From: Chrysopilus asiliformis
Taxonomy: Eukaryota > Arthropoda > Insecta > Diptera > Rhagionidae
Length of the DNA: 64,000 bases
NCBI GenBank assembly: GCA_964034945.1
Contig: OZ035962.1
Span: forward strand, 76,758,942-76,822,941
Reading direction: 5' to 3'
In this document: one piece after another, positions 13,027 to 26,599 of the stretch
Layout of the letters: each line of letters opens with the position of its first letter
Numbering within the stretch: position 1 is the first letter of the stretch
Program-made: the position numbers and the translations under genes
The notes under the pieces: model-generated
Seen by the model: only the letters and a program-made list of their open reading frames with translations
Databases searched by the model: none
What the model was told of the DNA's origin: nothing

Positions 13027-16000
13027 TTAATACCAAACAAAATTAAAGATTGAAAATCTCCTCGTCCTACTCCGGCTACTGTTAGAGACGCCGCCGACTC
13101 TTCGTCGCTTAAACCAATTTATGAATAAAATAAAAACTAAGAATGTTAATAAAACTAAGCCAATTAATGAATAACTAAGAGTTTCTTCATCAGCACTATT
13201 AGCGCCTGTACGGGCATTCATTCCAGAGCGTTGCGCATAGCTTTCGTCTATGTAAATCGATATGTCCTGTTTCTTTCCACGCCAATTGGTAGCTCCTAGC
13301 TCTAAATCCTCCGGTGTTAGGATTGCTACAGTCAAAGGAACAATATATTATTTTTATGAAATTGAATTTCAGAACAAAATTAGTAAATTTTAATGCAGAC
13401 AGAATTTCAAGCATGCAAATTAAAGTTTCTAGGAGAAATTCAATAAATTTTATGTAAGACTATTATTTGTTTTAATTTCGTTTTTTTTAAATTATAATAT
13501 TAAAAAAAGTTTCCAAATTTTTCAAAGCAAACTAAAAATATACCAAAGCAATATAAAAAAAATTAAAATAAAACCCTTCAACCACTACGTACCTCACCTT
13601 TTTGACTCTCAAGTTTCCGCAATAAATTCGAACTGTTCTCGCCATCGTCGGGCGTCACATGAGCACCATTTGCCATGTTATTGTAGATCCGTTCATTCTG
13701 CTTGAGGTCATGGGGCGCCGTAAGATTCAAGAATATCGGCTGCTCCCACACGAGATTCGCACATTCGGGAAATTTTCGCTTCCGTTGAGGGTTATTCAAT
13801 TCTAGCACCTTTGAATATTGATTTAAATTGCTTTCAGGCATCCGAGATGGTAGCGGTTTACTCTCGGCGAGGACGATTTGCGGCGATTTATTGAGATCTT
13901 TGAGTAGATTTGTTATGTGATTAGTCATGGTAAATTCAAGAAGAGCATCCAGCAACCAGAAACAAGGCTTCTCTAAATGAATTGTGTCCAGGCAGTTGGA
14001 GTCGCCGAAAATTGCTATTCTGCCCTCGGATTTCCTCTCTACCTTTTGGTTCTTCAGACCCACCAGATCCAAGTCAAATAATTTCTCCGATTCATTGATT
14101 TTGTTTGGCTGTTTCAATTCATTGTTTTCGCTCTCGTCCTCGGCGCCAACGTCTAAATTGTTCGCCTCCAAATCATTCGTCAGATCATCGAATTTCTCCA
14201 AGTTTTTGATGATTTCGTTGTTGTTAAATTTTAGCATTCGCTGCTCGTTGTTTGTTTTGTTTTCGATTTCTAAATCTGCTGCTGTGTCGAGGAGGTTTCG
14301 CTTGTTTAAAATTGGATTTTTGTCGATTTGGTGTTCGGCGTGATGATCGTTAATATCGTTGGACATTAATTGCGGATGATCGATGGCGTTCTCTTCGAAT
14401 TGGTCCATCGGCAGATCTACAAACTGTTTTGTACTTTTCTCTAATTGTTTGTCGAGTTGCAGTAGACCGAGAATTGGTACTGGTATGCGTGCTTTTGTAT
14501 CTTGTGTATTTTTTAAAATCTAAAGGAAAGTTACAAATTTTATCCATCTGTTTACCAATCTGTATTACTGTAGACCGGAGGTAAACTGCACTAAGTCTAG
14601 TTATTTTTTCAAAATCCGGGTTTTTAAAGTTTTTGATACGGATTTTTATGCTCTTTCCAAAGACATATTACATTCGGTTATATCTCAAAAAATGAAGAAA
14701 ATGCGATCCTTTAAAGGACATCATTTCACATATAAATCTATGAGAATCAGTCACTTTTAAATCGCTCAGCTGCACATTTGACTTTCTGTCGCTTAGTGCA
14801 GTTTACCTCTGGGCTACAGATTTAAATATTAAAACAATATGCAGTGAACTTCCGCTTTATGGTGGATCTCCATTACTGAAGCATTCGACGTGTGCAAAAA
14901 TATAGAGACACACTTACGTAAAAAGGCCTTCATAAAAAAGAGAGAGAACAACGTGTGCAAAAAAAATGCAATACGTCGCCAGATGTCGCGTTTGTAGATG
15001 AAGTTGAACGACTTTAACTTTTCCTATAAAGATCGTGTGCAACTATAAAACTAAACTCACACATTCTCCGTAAACAAATAGTGAGGTCCAATACATTTAA
15101 GTTGTGTTTTGACATTTCTTGTTTGACTGCTGTAAAATTACGCATAGTGGTTCGCGAATCACTACTTGCTTCTCAATTAATGGCCCAACCATTTGGAGAA
15201 GCTCTTCACATTGTGTGGCCGTTATTCGCAAATATTTGCAGAAGAAACTCGGATCGCGTATACAACGTAATGCTCCAAAAACGCTCACAAATGCCCCATT
15301 TATGTCCCGATCCTTGTAATATTCATGAACCCAGAACTTTCTCTTTTTTTTACGACACGGTCTTTATTGTCACTGTCACTTGTGCTATCTTCATCGAAAA
15401 TTATATCGATTAGTAATTTTTTGCTATTCGAATCCATTTTATTGCAATATTTAAAGACGATGTCAACTGTCACACGGTTGGGAGATTTTTTTGAAGTCTA
15501 GCTAATGTTTGAAAGTTGAGTGTTGTGGTCATGGAATAAGGTTCAAATTCCTATGACGTATATCCTATAAAACTACCTATAAAAACATCGCGTCCGTCTT
15601 CTGTCTTTCCCACTGACAATTACAGAGATTTGTCTCTTTCTATTTATATGCAATTTTTTGCACACGTCGAATGCTTCAGTAATGGAGATCCACCATTACG
15701 CGGTTATTTGGCTGCGCGAAAACAACGCGTTAATTGGAACCGCGTTAATTTGTACCGCGTTAATTGGTACCGCGTTAATTGGAACCGCGTTAATTGGAAC
15801 CGCATAAATCAAACCGCGTAAATGGAGCTACGGAAAGTATGTAAAACTAGGGATTCGGTTCCGAAATCGCAAACATTTTACCAAAACTGGGGGGGGGGGA
15901 ATATAAATACGTTTATATCAGTGTACTAATAACAAAAAAAATCATTTTAGTTTGACTATAGTTTTTTATATCACAAAGCTCAAAACTTTATAGCAACTTT

Positions 16001-19000
16001 TTTTAAATATCAGTTGTGATCAACACAAAACTTTCCTCTGCAATATTTAGCTTCGGAAAAAATGGATTACACCAGCGTGTTTAGAATGATAAAAAAAATG
16101 AATTTCGCATGTCCGTCCGTCCTTCTGTGGCGTAGATTGCGGGCGCACGGATTGAGCTACAGACTTGAAATTTTGCACAGATCCGTTTTTCGTAAAATGC
16201 GAGGCTAAGTTCGTTAATGGGCAAAAATGGACCATTACGGGGGGTACCCCCCATACGAACGAAAACGTTTTTTGCGAATATCTCAAAAACGGTGCATCTT
16301 ATCAAAGAAGTCCAAGAACAAAAGTTATTGACGATATAATTCTACAGAAAACTCCCATACATCAAAATCCGATTGGAATAAATTTTAAAAAATCTTATTG
16401 GAAAGTTTGACTTCAAAGTGGAATTTTGGTACAACTGTTCGAATTTTGATACGAATATCACCATACGGGTCTCCAATAATTGCCAGATTGGCAATTATAG
16501 CTTTTGTTATGTTTTTTACCTATTTTTTAAAGTAGTTTAAAAGTAATTTTTGTAAACTACTTTGAATGTGATAAGAAAAAAACCTTTAAAGGAGGATCTC
16601 CATTACCATGACTTCTGTAACTGCAAAAAAATGCAGAAAACTAGAGCAAGATATACTTATATAGATCTAAATAGGAATGACTGAATACAAGTATAAACGC
16701 TTTCCCTTCCAGTTTAACAACTTCATAGGAATCATATCAAACCTTATGCTATGAATATAAGGTTCAAATTGGCATAAAAATAAAGCTATACAGCTGTATA
16801 ATTTTCAACCCCTCCATGAAAAATGACAGCTACGCTATAATATCACTTTGTATGCGTCTGTGCTCACTATTCACTTACAGGGACAATGTGTGATTGTAGT
16901 AGAAATCGCTATAAAAAAGTTGAAGTCCGTCAACTGCAACCATAAAATCGCCATAAAAAAAGAGGGGAAATTATTTTTGCAGTTGCCGACAAATTTTTGC
17001 AGTTGATTCTTATCTCCCTTTCTCGCCAAGGTATCTTCACATAAATGTGTCTCTATTTTTTTGCAGTTGGCAAAAGTGATGGTAATGGAGGGCCAACTTA
17101 ATGTGCTTTTTTCAAATCGGTTAAAAAGTATACTGAGAAATGTACATTTTAAAGCAATTCTAAAGGATTTTTTGTCGCTGCGACTGAATCGCTCATGTAA
17201 ACACTCCCATAAGGGGTCGTGGGCATAGCTTAGTCTCGCGGGTAAAAATCGCTCATATAAACAGGCATTTAAGGATTCTGTAGTTGAAACTTTCACGTCC
17301 AATCCGTCACAACAAGCGCCAATAGAAAAACATTTCATTAAGTCTGTGTCAGAACAGTGTGAGCCATAGTTTTTAAGATTTCAGCATCATAAATACTGCT
17401 GAAAATTTTAAGAATCTGTCAATTACAGATTCTACATTCGTAAAATTAATTTGACGACTCCTGCCTAGTATGATTTTTTATAAACTTTAACCGTTTTGAT
17501 GATCAAGTTTCTAAAAATGTTGTGTTTAAGTAAAATCCAATAAAAACCAAAATACCTCAATTCCCTGATCATGGAGATCCACTTCAATCAGAATACTTCC
17601 GTTAGTTTTCGGAAATCGTATTATGTTTGTACCGCTGGCATAATACATGCTATGATCACCCATATTGTAATATCCTTCAGCAACTAAATCTCCAAAGGCA
17701 ATGCCGAAATGCCGCAGTACTTCATTCAAAGCGGGCACATTGGCCCCACCAGTATCTGGCATCCACCACTGCCTCGTATTCTCATCGTAGAATTTGATTT
17801 TTCGCATTACGCTCGTATTGTACCAATCGGCAAAGATTATTACGCTTAGCTCGTGATTGTAGACGTCGTTTCGCAGTTTTACAATCTCCTCATCGAAGAA
17901 TTCCTCCTCTGGATCAACAATCAGCAAAGTGCCATAGTCGGATGCGTTGAAGCAAGTAAATGGACCGCCTAGAACATCAACATAGTATCCGGAACTTCGG
18001 AGATGTGTGTACATGTCTCGGAAATTCGTGTGAATGTGGTCCGCCCGCCAATCAAGCGGATCTGATTTGATTTTTAGATTGTCTCGTGGTAGATATCCCG
18101 GTGGATACCTCAAACTATGGAACTGATCCCAAAGAATTCGCTTTTGTCGTGGAGGACGGGAAATGATTTTCACGCGAATCGGGAAGCTGACTGTACTATT
18201 TCTTGCTTCGGATTCATCCGAACCAGCTGGACTTTGGACGGTGAGTGTGACGTGGCCTTGAGCCAGACCTTCAAAGTTGACGGCTTTTTCTTTCACAGCT
18301 GCAATGATTTCGATTAAAATGTGATTTTCTTATACGGATTTTTAGATATTCCTACCAATATGAAGAGCGATCCATCCTGACCACGGCCAAAGAACGTCTG
18401 AGTATGATATGGAAATGTTAAGCAAATCACCATGCTGTTTAATGTACGGATGCCAAGTGGGCTTATTAACAATTTTCCCAGTTACGCCCATCCCATTTAG
18501 TATTGTTACATTTACAATGGCCGGTGCACTGGTATAGAACAGCGATTGACTGCTGTATGGCCACATGTAGTCCTCGGTAAAATCAAGATATGGAGGACTT
18601 AGGCTAACTTTCGGTATGTAGGACGAAAGAATTTTCACGCTTTTCAGAATGTTCAATTTCCCATGGCCCTGTTCGAACATATTGTTGTCGGTTAAACGTG
18701 TCGCACCCTCGATCAAGGCTTGTTTCATCGATGAAGGGTTGATTAAATCAATTTTATTAATAACACCGCTCGCAATGAGGGTGACTGCCCCAGCGACAAC
18801 TGGAGATGCCACTGAAGTGCCCGACAGCGATCTACAGCCACCTCGCAGGTTACTACCTTTCACTTGACTGCCGTACGTTACTATGTCTGGCTTTAATCTT
18901 CCATAGCCCTGGAAAAATGTTTCATTAGTATTTCTAAAACTTGTAACACTAACAACCCGATTCTGATAGTCGTTTTTATTGGTGGAAACGCAGCAACAAC

Positions 19001-21717
19001 ACGTAAAACTACTCTTGTCGAAGATGACACGACTATCAGAATCGGGATGTAAATAACAACAAACCTGTGGTAATTCCCATGTGGTCATGCCACGGGAACT
19101 AAATTTTGCGATGTTCTCCTCGAAATTCATTCCACCCACGCCAATCACATCGCTTTGATCGCCCGGATTGTTTAGTGTTCCATAGAGTGGACCATCATTT
19201 CCAATTGCGGAGATCATTATCACTTTATTCGCTGTCAATTCCAGCACTTTATCGACAAACGGATGATCCAGAAAATCTGGACCACCGATACTTAAGTTTA
19301 GAACATTTATTTTCTTTAAAATTGCATAGTTGAATGCATCAAGGAACCAAGATGTGTAGGAAACCTGAAATTGAGTTTTTTTTTGAATGAATGGAAATTT
19401 AGTGGCAGGTTGTTAAAAGTAAATAAGAGGTGTTCTGTCGGGTAGATGCAATTAATAATGAAAACTTACTTGATTGTTAGTAAAAACTCTGTAAATATGA
19501 AGTTCGGCATCCGGTGCGAAACCGAGGCATTCTTTTGATGATGCGATCACCTAGAAACAAAATTAGAATAAATTATATTTTATTTTAAGACATTTATAAA
19601 TACAGGCTCCTATTATTCGGCTAATCTAACCTAATCGGCTAACGTAAAAAGAAAAAATGCAGGAAATTTTATCTTCTTTGAATATGGCTATATTTATTTT
19701 TTCTCAAAAGTGCAATTTTCAAGAAATTTTCAAAAAAGTGTATTTTTTCAAAAAAAAAATTGTATGAGAGATATCCGTTATAGCTAACGTTACTTTTCCA
19801 AAAATTTATAGAAAACTACGATTTTTGTAAAACTTATTTACCAAAAATTTCAAGTCGCTAGCTCAACGCGTTCTCGAGTTGTTTAAAATATGTAAAATAG
19901 ACAGGCCGACAGACAGATCGACAGACAAACAGACAGACAGACAAACAGACAGACAAACCGACAGACAGACAGACAAACCGACAGACAAACCGACAAAAAA
20001 ACCGACAGACAGACAGACAAACCGACAGACAAACCGACAGACAGACAAATCGACAGACGAACCGACAGACAGACAGACAAACCGACAGACAAACAGACAG
20101 ACAAATCGACAGACAGACCGACAAACCGACAGACAGACCGACAAACAGACAGACAAACCGACAGACAGACAGACAAACTGACAGACATACAGACAGACAA
20201 ACCGACAGACAGAGAGACAAACCGTGATACGAACCGACAGACAGACAGACATACGAACTGACAGACAGACAGACAAACCGACAGACAGACAGACAGACAA
20301 ACCGACAGACGAACCGACAGACAGAGAGACAGATCGACAGACAAACCGACAGACGAACCGACAGATAGACAGACAGACAAACCGACAGACGAACCGGCAG
20401 ACATACAGACAAACCGACAGACAGTCAACAAACCGACAAACAGACAGACAAACCGACAGACAGACAGACAAACCGACAGACAAACAGACAGACAAACCGA
20501 CAGACAGACAGACAAACCGACAAACAGACCGACAAACCGACAACCAAACAGACAAATGGACAGACGAACCGACAACCAGACAGACAAACCGACAGACGAA
20601 CCGACAGACAGACAGACAAACCGACAGACAAACCGACAGACGAACCGACAGACAGACAGACAAACCGACAGACAAACAGACAGACAGACAGACAAACCGA
20701 CAGACAGACAGACGAACCGACAGACAGACAGACGAACCGACAGACAGACAAATCGACAGACAAACAGACAGACAGACAGACAAACCAACAGACGAACCGA
20801 CAGACAGACAAACCGACAGACAAACAGACAGACAAACCGACAGACAGACAGACGAACCGACAGACAGACAGACAAACCGACAGACAAACAGACAGACAGA
20901 CAGACAAACCGACAGACAGACAGACAAACCGACAGACAGACAGACAAACCGACAGACAAACCGACAAAAAAACCGACAGACAGACAGACAAACCGACAGA
21001 CAGACAGACAAACCGACAGACAGACAGACAAACCGACAGACAGACAAATCGACAGACGAACCGACAGACAGACAGACAAACCGACAGACAAACAGACAGA
21101 CAAACCGACAGACAGACCGACAAACCGACAGACAGACCGACAAACAGACAGACAAACCGACAGACAGACAGACAAACTGACAGACATACAGACAGACAAA
21201 CCGACAGACAGAGAGACAAACCGTGATACGAACCGACAGACAGACAGACATACGAACTGACAGACAGACAGACAAACCGACAGACAGACAGACAGACAAA
21301 CCGACAGACGAACCGGCAGACATACAGACAAACCGACAGATAGTCAACAAACCGACAAACAGACAGACAAACCGACAGACAAACAGACAGACAAACCAAC
21401 AGACAGACAGACAAACCGACAAACAGACCGACAAACCGACAACCAAACAGACAAATGGACAGACGAACCGACAACCAGACAGACAAACCGACAGACGAAC
21501 CGACAGACAGACAGACAAACCGACAGACGAACCGACAGACAGACAGACAAACCGACAGACAAACAGACAGACAGACAGACAAACCGACAGACAGACAGAC
21601 GAACCGACAGACAGACAGACGAACCGACAGACGAACCGACAGACAGACAGACAAACCGACAGACAAACAGACAGACAGACAGACAAACCAACAGACGAAC
21701 CGACAGACAGACAAACC

Positions 21718-21749
<32 letters not shown>

Positions 21750-22221
21750 AACCGACAGACAGACAGACAAACCGACAAACAGACCGACAACCAAACAGAC
21801 AAATGGACAGACGAACCGACAACCAGACAGACAAACCGACAGACGAACCGACAGACAGACAGACAAACCGACAGACAGACAGACAAACCGACAGACAGAC
21901 AGACGAACCGACAGACAGACAGACAAACCGACAGACAGACGAACCGACAGACGAACCGACAGACAGACAAACCGACAGACAAACAGACAGACAGACAGAC
22001 AAACCGACAGACAGACTGACGAACCGACAGACGAACCGACAGACAGACAGACAAACCGACAGACAAACAGACAGACAGACAGACAAACCGACAGACAGAC
22101 AGAGAAACCGACAAACAGACCGACAACCAAACAGACAAATGGACAGACGAACCGACAACCAGACAGACAAACCGACAGACGAACCGACAGACAGACAGAC
22201 AAACCGACAGACAGACAAACC

Positions 22222-22253
<32 letters not shown>

Positions 22254-25200
22254 AACCGACAGACAGACAGACGAACCGACAGACAGACAGACAAACCGAC
22301 AGACAGACAGACAGACGAACTGACAGACGAACCGACAGACAGACAAACCGACAGACAAACAGACAGACAGACAGACAAACCGACAGACAGACTGACGAAC
22401 CGACAGACGAACCGACAGACAGACAGACAAACCGACAGACAAACAGACAGACAGACAGACAAACCGACAGACAGACAGACAAACCGACAGACAGACAGAC
22501 AAACCGACAGACAAACCGACAAAAAAACCGACAGACAGACAGACAAACCGACAGACAGACAGACAAACCGACAGACAGACAGGCAAACCGACAGACAGAC
22601 AAATCGACAGACGAACCGACAGACAGACAGACAAACCGACAGACAAACAGACAGACAAACCGACAGACAGACCGACAGACAGACCGACAAACAGACAGAC
22701 AAACCGACAGACAGACAGACAAACTGACAGACATACAGACAGACAAACCGACAGACAGAGAGACAAACCGTGATACGAACCGACAGACAGACAGACATAC
22801 GAACTGACAGACAGACAGACAAACCGACAGACAGACAGACAGACAAACCGACAGACGAACCGGCAGACATACAGACAAACCGACAGATAGTCAACAAACC
22901 GACAAACAGACAGACAAACCGACAGACAAACCGACAGACAAACAGACAGACAAACCGACAGACAGACAGACAAACCGACAAACAGACCGACAAACAGACC
23001 GACAAACCGACAACCAAACAGACAAATGGACAGACGAACCGACAACCAGACAGACAAACCGACAGACGAACCGACAGACAGACAGACAAACCGACAGACG
23101 AACCGACAGACAGACAGACAAACCGACAGACAAACAGACAGACAGACAGACAAACCGACAGACAGACAGACGAACCGACAGACAGACAGACAAACCGACA
23201 GACGAACCGGCAGACATACAGACAAACCGACAGATAGTCAACAAACCGACAAACAGACAGACAAACCGACAGACAAACCGACAGACAAACAGACAGACAA
23301 ACCGACAGACAGACAGACAAACCGACAAACAGACCGACAAACAGACCGACAAACCGACAACCAAACAGACAAATGGACAGACGAACCGACAACCAGACAG
23401 ACAAACCGACAGACGAACCGACAGACAGACAGACAAACCGACAGACGAACCGACAGACAGACAGACAAACCGACAGACAAACAGACAGACAGACAGACAA
23501 ACCGACAGACAGACAGACGAACCGACAGACAGACAGACGAACCGACAGACGAACCGACAGACAGACAGACAAACCGACAGACAAACAGACAGACAGACAG
23601 ACAAACCAACAGACGAACCGACAGACAGACAAACCGACAGACAAACAGACAGACAGACAGACAAACCGACAGACAGACAGACGAACCGACAGACAGACAG
23701 ACAAACCGACAGACAAACAGACAGACAGACAGACAAACCGACAGACAGATAGACAAACCGACAAACAGACCGACAACCAAACAGACAAATGGACAGACGA
23801 ACCGACAACCAGACAGACAAACCGACAGACAGACAAACCGACAGACAAACAGACAGACAGACAAACCGACAGACAGACAGACGAACCGACAGACAGACAG
23901 ACAGACAAACCGACAGACAGACGAACCGACAGACGAACCGACAGACAGACAAACCGACAGACAAACAGACAGACAGACAGACAAACCGACAGACAGACTG
24001 ACGAACCGACAGACGAACCGACAGACAGACAGACAAACCGACAGACAAACAGACAGACAGACAGACAAACCGACAGACAGACAGAGAAACCGGCAAACAG
24101 ACCGACAACCAAACAGACAAATGGACAGACGAACCGACAACCAGACAGACAAACCGACAGACGAACCGACAGACAGACAGACAAACCGACAGACGAACCG
24201 ACAGACAGATAGACAAACCGACAGACGAACCGACAGACAGACAGACAAACCGACAGGACATCCTCACACGGACATCCTCATAATTTTGCCTGAAACGGAT
24301 TTCGCAGTGATCAGAAAGTTTCTATCTGCCTCTGTTCACGAGCCGGTATCCGTCATGACTACAAAAGTTTCCTTCTCTAGTAAAAACTTAAGAAGCGATG
24401 GTAATTGAAGTTTTTTTTTGAAAATAAAATGTTCTGTAGGTGAAAACAGAAAAACAGCTTTTTTACATAGCGGTGAGGTACCGGTGTACGGGTATAACAT
24501 TGAAATTTATTGCACAAAAGCGAATTGACGGAGAAACTTGAATTTTTGCGCCTAAAACGCCAAATGACACCGAAAATGGAAAAATATGAACCAGTCCTTA
24601 ACGCCTGTTCAAAAGAAATTGAAAATGTTTTTACGATTTTCTCAAAAACGGTTCATTCAAAAAAAAAGTTGACAAAAAGTGTTTAGAATATATCATTTTA
24701 TATAACTCTCCAATACATCGAAATCCAATTGGAGCTAATTTTTATCAAAGATTAGATAACCAAAGATTAGAAACAACAGAATTTTTCATAGAGCGTTTAA
24801 AATGTATGGAAAATACTGTGGAGTTCTGAATCTTTAGTAAGGCATGCAATCTAATATTTTAATTGATTTTCTGACAGTTAAGCGTTAAAATATAACGAAA
24901 AATTATCGTTTTGCAAGGCATACTAAAGATTGCATTTCCGCTGTCGGATTTTTTTGGGACCTCAACGTTTGTTCACGGGTGTTAACATCATGTTGATGAG
25001 TTGCAACGTAAAAACCTTACAAATGTTGTAATTCATCCATGGTTCGCAATCCAGGTAAAACTGTAGGTGCGAAGCAGGGAAGAAATTGTTATGACACCTC
25101 AATTGAGGAGGCCCAGGCTCTTCGTGAGCTGTAGTACCGAGGATGATAACGTTTGTTCTAGGATTCTTATCTCTATTTACCTAAGCTTTGATTTTTTATA

Positions 25201-26599
25201 AATCTAATTGGATTTTGTGTTCAAAATCGAAGTCGATTCGGTTCTATAAGACTCTAGAATACAAAATAATACAAAATAGCGCGCCAAAACTTGTTCAAGC
25301 TTTCTGGTAGAAATTGAATAAGGTAGGCAAATCCCCGTTCGTCTTGATCTGCTGAATCGCTCGCTAAAGTCTATTTCGTCGTGATTCGGGGAGAGTGTAG
25401 AGCTAGAGTCAAGCGAAACGAATATACATTTCAATGGCAAATAATTATAACATTTTTCGCACAAAAAAGCGCTCAGCTACGTAACAAATGGCGATAAGAA
25501 TTTTTCTTTCGACCAGATAAAGAAGTTATTGACATTATGAGTTGATTTTGACTAATTTACGACAAAATTTTTAGAAAAAGTCAAAAATTTACCCCAGCAA
25601 CAAAAGTTCCATGGCTAACACCATCGTCTAGTGATTTCTCATTAGTCCAATTTGTTCTCTCCTTAATCCTTTTGAAATGCGGATGAGTTCTACCTAAGCC
25701 TGTATCAAAAACGGCAACTTTAATCCCCTTGCCAGTGATCCCCATTCCCCACAGGACATCTGCCCTTAATATTGACGTAATTTGCCGTGGAATAGCGCGC
25801 AAAAGCCGCCTGTTTCCATGTCGATTGCCACTGTAAGACGCTCCACTTTCTCTACTCTGGGCGGACGATTCCGTTGTACTCTGGTGCAAGTTTCGTTTGT
25901 ACGTAGTCTTTTGCGATCCATCGTCCCCCTCTCGAGTGAGTTTCTCTATGAGCTCCTGCAGGATCTTCTCATCCTCAAAATTCTCAATGTCTTCACTGTC
26001 CTCCGAATATTCGTCTTTCGTAACAGGAACGTATTTTAAGGTCCTGTGGACCATCCGCTGAGGAGTGACGCTTTTAACCGCTGGATGTTTTTTTATCGCC
26101 TCCAAACCAGAAAAAAAGCTGGAATCCTCCTCTAGTAAAATTACGTCGAAGTCGCTCGGATAATCACTGGCCGGATTGAGACGCGGCAAAATCTTCCACT
26201 GGTGGACCTAAAATAAAAGCAAACATGATGTCATTTCTCCAGTTAGTTATATCTGGCTGATTTATGGGAATTCAATTGACTCAAAAATCTTTATTGCCAT
26301 AAGCAGAGGGTCCCCCTCACCCTACGTACATTTGACTGATTTAGTGCGGCTTTCAAGTAGTTCTCCCTGGCCACTGACTTGTAGTAATTGTTGAACGCCA
26401 CGATGTATTCATTTTGCACAACTTTGCTGGTGAATTGAACCTCGACGCGGTGGCCAGGAAGCGTTTCATTGCAGCAGTTGGTCTTGTTGGTCGATTCTCT
26501 GGTCTTGTTGGTCGTTGATTGATTCTCGTTGACGACTGGCTGAATTGAAGTCGCAATTATAACAAGCAGGAAGAGGCAGCATTTTTTCCTGGTGCCCAT
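13027..26599 (-). CDS. S1P: Membrane-bound transcription factor site-1 protease (SKI-1/S1P)
   Basis: A Golgi subtilisin-like protease that makes the first cut in SREBP and ATF6-type membrane transcription factors. Eight exons on the minus strand: 26599-26321, 26207-25593, 19550-19470, 19364-19065, 18908-18356, 18298-17556, 14519-13598 and 13325-13027. All phases agree, giving 1263 residues (human about 1052). A signal peptide starts at the first ATG. The prodomain ends with the conserved autoprocessing segment [10 protein letters not shown]. The catalytic set is Asp261 (VAVFDTG), His292 (SHGTFVAG), Asn381 (AIGNDGP) and Ser457 (LSGTSVASP). The Asp-His (31), His-Asn (89) and His-Ser (165) spacings equal those of the human enzyme. 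A single TM helix lies near residues 1215-1236, followed by a basic tail (FKRRR, then SRSRTRR). The extra length is an acidic insert before the catalytic domain and an Asn/Glu-rich stretch in exon 7. Intron 2 (6 kb) holds a giant tandem array. Confidence 0.96.
14860..15695. mobile_element. 836-bp PIF/Harbinger-derived element with TTA TSD
   Basis: About 40-bp TIRs starting TGGTGGATCTCCATTACTGA and continuing AGCATTCGACGTGTGC face each other. TTA at 14857-14859 and 15696-15698. It contains the transposase fragment 15097-15440 on the minus strand and lies in the S1P intron between 17556 and 14519. Confidence 0.88.
15097..15440 (-). pseudogene. Harbinger-type transposase N-terminal fragment
   Basis: The minus strand begins with an ATG at 15439 ([17 protein letters not shown]) and, after a frameshift, reads [15 protein letters not shown], then [17 protein letters not shown] and [12 protein letters not shown]. 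This is the usual start of PIF/Harbinger nucleases before the DDE core, which is deleted. Confidence 0.75.
15724..15826 (+). repeat. Short minisatellite beside the Harbinger element
   Basis: About five tandem units of roughly 16-17 bp with the consensus CGCGTTAATTGGAACC, decaying to CGCATAAATCAAACC at the end. Confidence 0.8.
16060..16516 (+). mobile_element. TTATACCCGTATGG-family element, truncated copy
   Basis: Lacks the CCCGTATGG end. Keeps the GTCCGTCCGTC tract remnant, GGGGGGTACCCCCC and the TTGCCAGATTGGCAA hairpin. Lies in an S1P intron. Confidence 0.82.
16588..17099. mobile_element. About 510-bp MITE related to the Harbinger TIRs
   Basis: The left end AGGAGGATCTCCATTACCATG with AACTGCAAAAAAATG matches, inverted, the right end CTCCATTACCATCACTTTTG with AACTGCAAAAAAATAG. 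TAA/TTA trinucleotides flank both sides, so the exact TSD frame is unresolved. Confidence 0.65.
17100..17555. other. S1P intron 6 stretch
   Basis: No exon, element boundary or RNA gene recognised. Confidence 0.5.
18953..19049. mobile_element. 97-bp PIF/Harbinger-like MITE inside an S1P intron
   Basis: TIRs CAACCCGATTCTGATAGTCG and CATCCCGATTCTGATAGTCG face each other. The TSD is TAA (TTA on the gene strand) at 18950-18952 and 19050-19052. It sits wholly within the intron at 19064-18909 and is a relative of the copy at 35472-35599. Confidence 0.85.
19895..24257. repeat. 4.36-kb tetranucleotide-based tandem array in S1P intron 2
   Basis: Almost every unit is a tetramer of the set ACAG, ACAA, ACCG, ACGA, often in a 12-mer ACAGACAAACCG order. 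Because the units contain no stop triplets in most phases, very long open frames run through it on both strands (TDRQ-type on +, LSVC-type on -). They are composition artefacts, not genes. Rare variants mark higher-order duplications. The marker GTGATACGAACC occurs near 20224, 21223 and 22770. The marker AAATGGACAGACG occurs near 20554, 21453, 21801, 22137, 23024, 23371, 23787 and 24119. Blocks of about 0.3-1.5 kb were therefore copied within the array. Its flanks match the short repeat at 62290-62625. Confidence 0.97.
24258..25592. other. Rest of S1P intron 2
   Basis: The first about 150 bp belong to the array-hosting element. The remainder is AT-rich with no supported exon; the 86-residue minus-strand frame at 25204-25464 has no family resemblance. 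Confidence 0.6.

Noticed and set aside
13984..14343. 119-codon plus-strand frame rich in Ser/Phe
   Set aside because: Exact antisense shadow of S1P exon 7.
16871..17338. 155-codon minus-strand frame
   Set aside because: No motif, overlaps the MITE at 16588-17099, composition as in flanking non-coding DNA.
18909..19064. The 52 in-frame codons between GMTTWELPQ and GYGRLKPD as S1P coding sequence
   Set aside because: They are bounded by GT-AG, consist mostly of a TTA-flanked MITE, and removing them restores the conserved catalytic spacing.
19895..24257. Possible CRISPR-like array
   Set aside because: No fixed repeat-spacer alternation; simple tetramer array in a eukaryotic intron.
19858..24408. 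Very long open frames (up to about 1120 codons, LSVC-type on minus and TDRQ-type on plus)
   Set aside because: They are translations of a stop-poor tetranucleotide array in an intron, open in several frames on both strands; no protein gene.
25782..26039. 85-codon plus-strand frame
   Set aside because: Antisense shadow of S1P exon 2.
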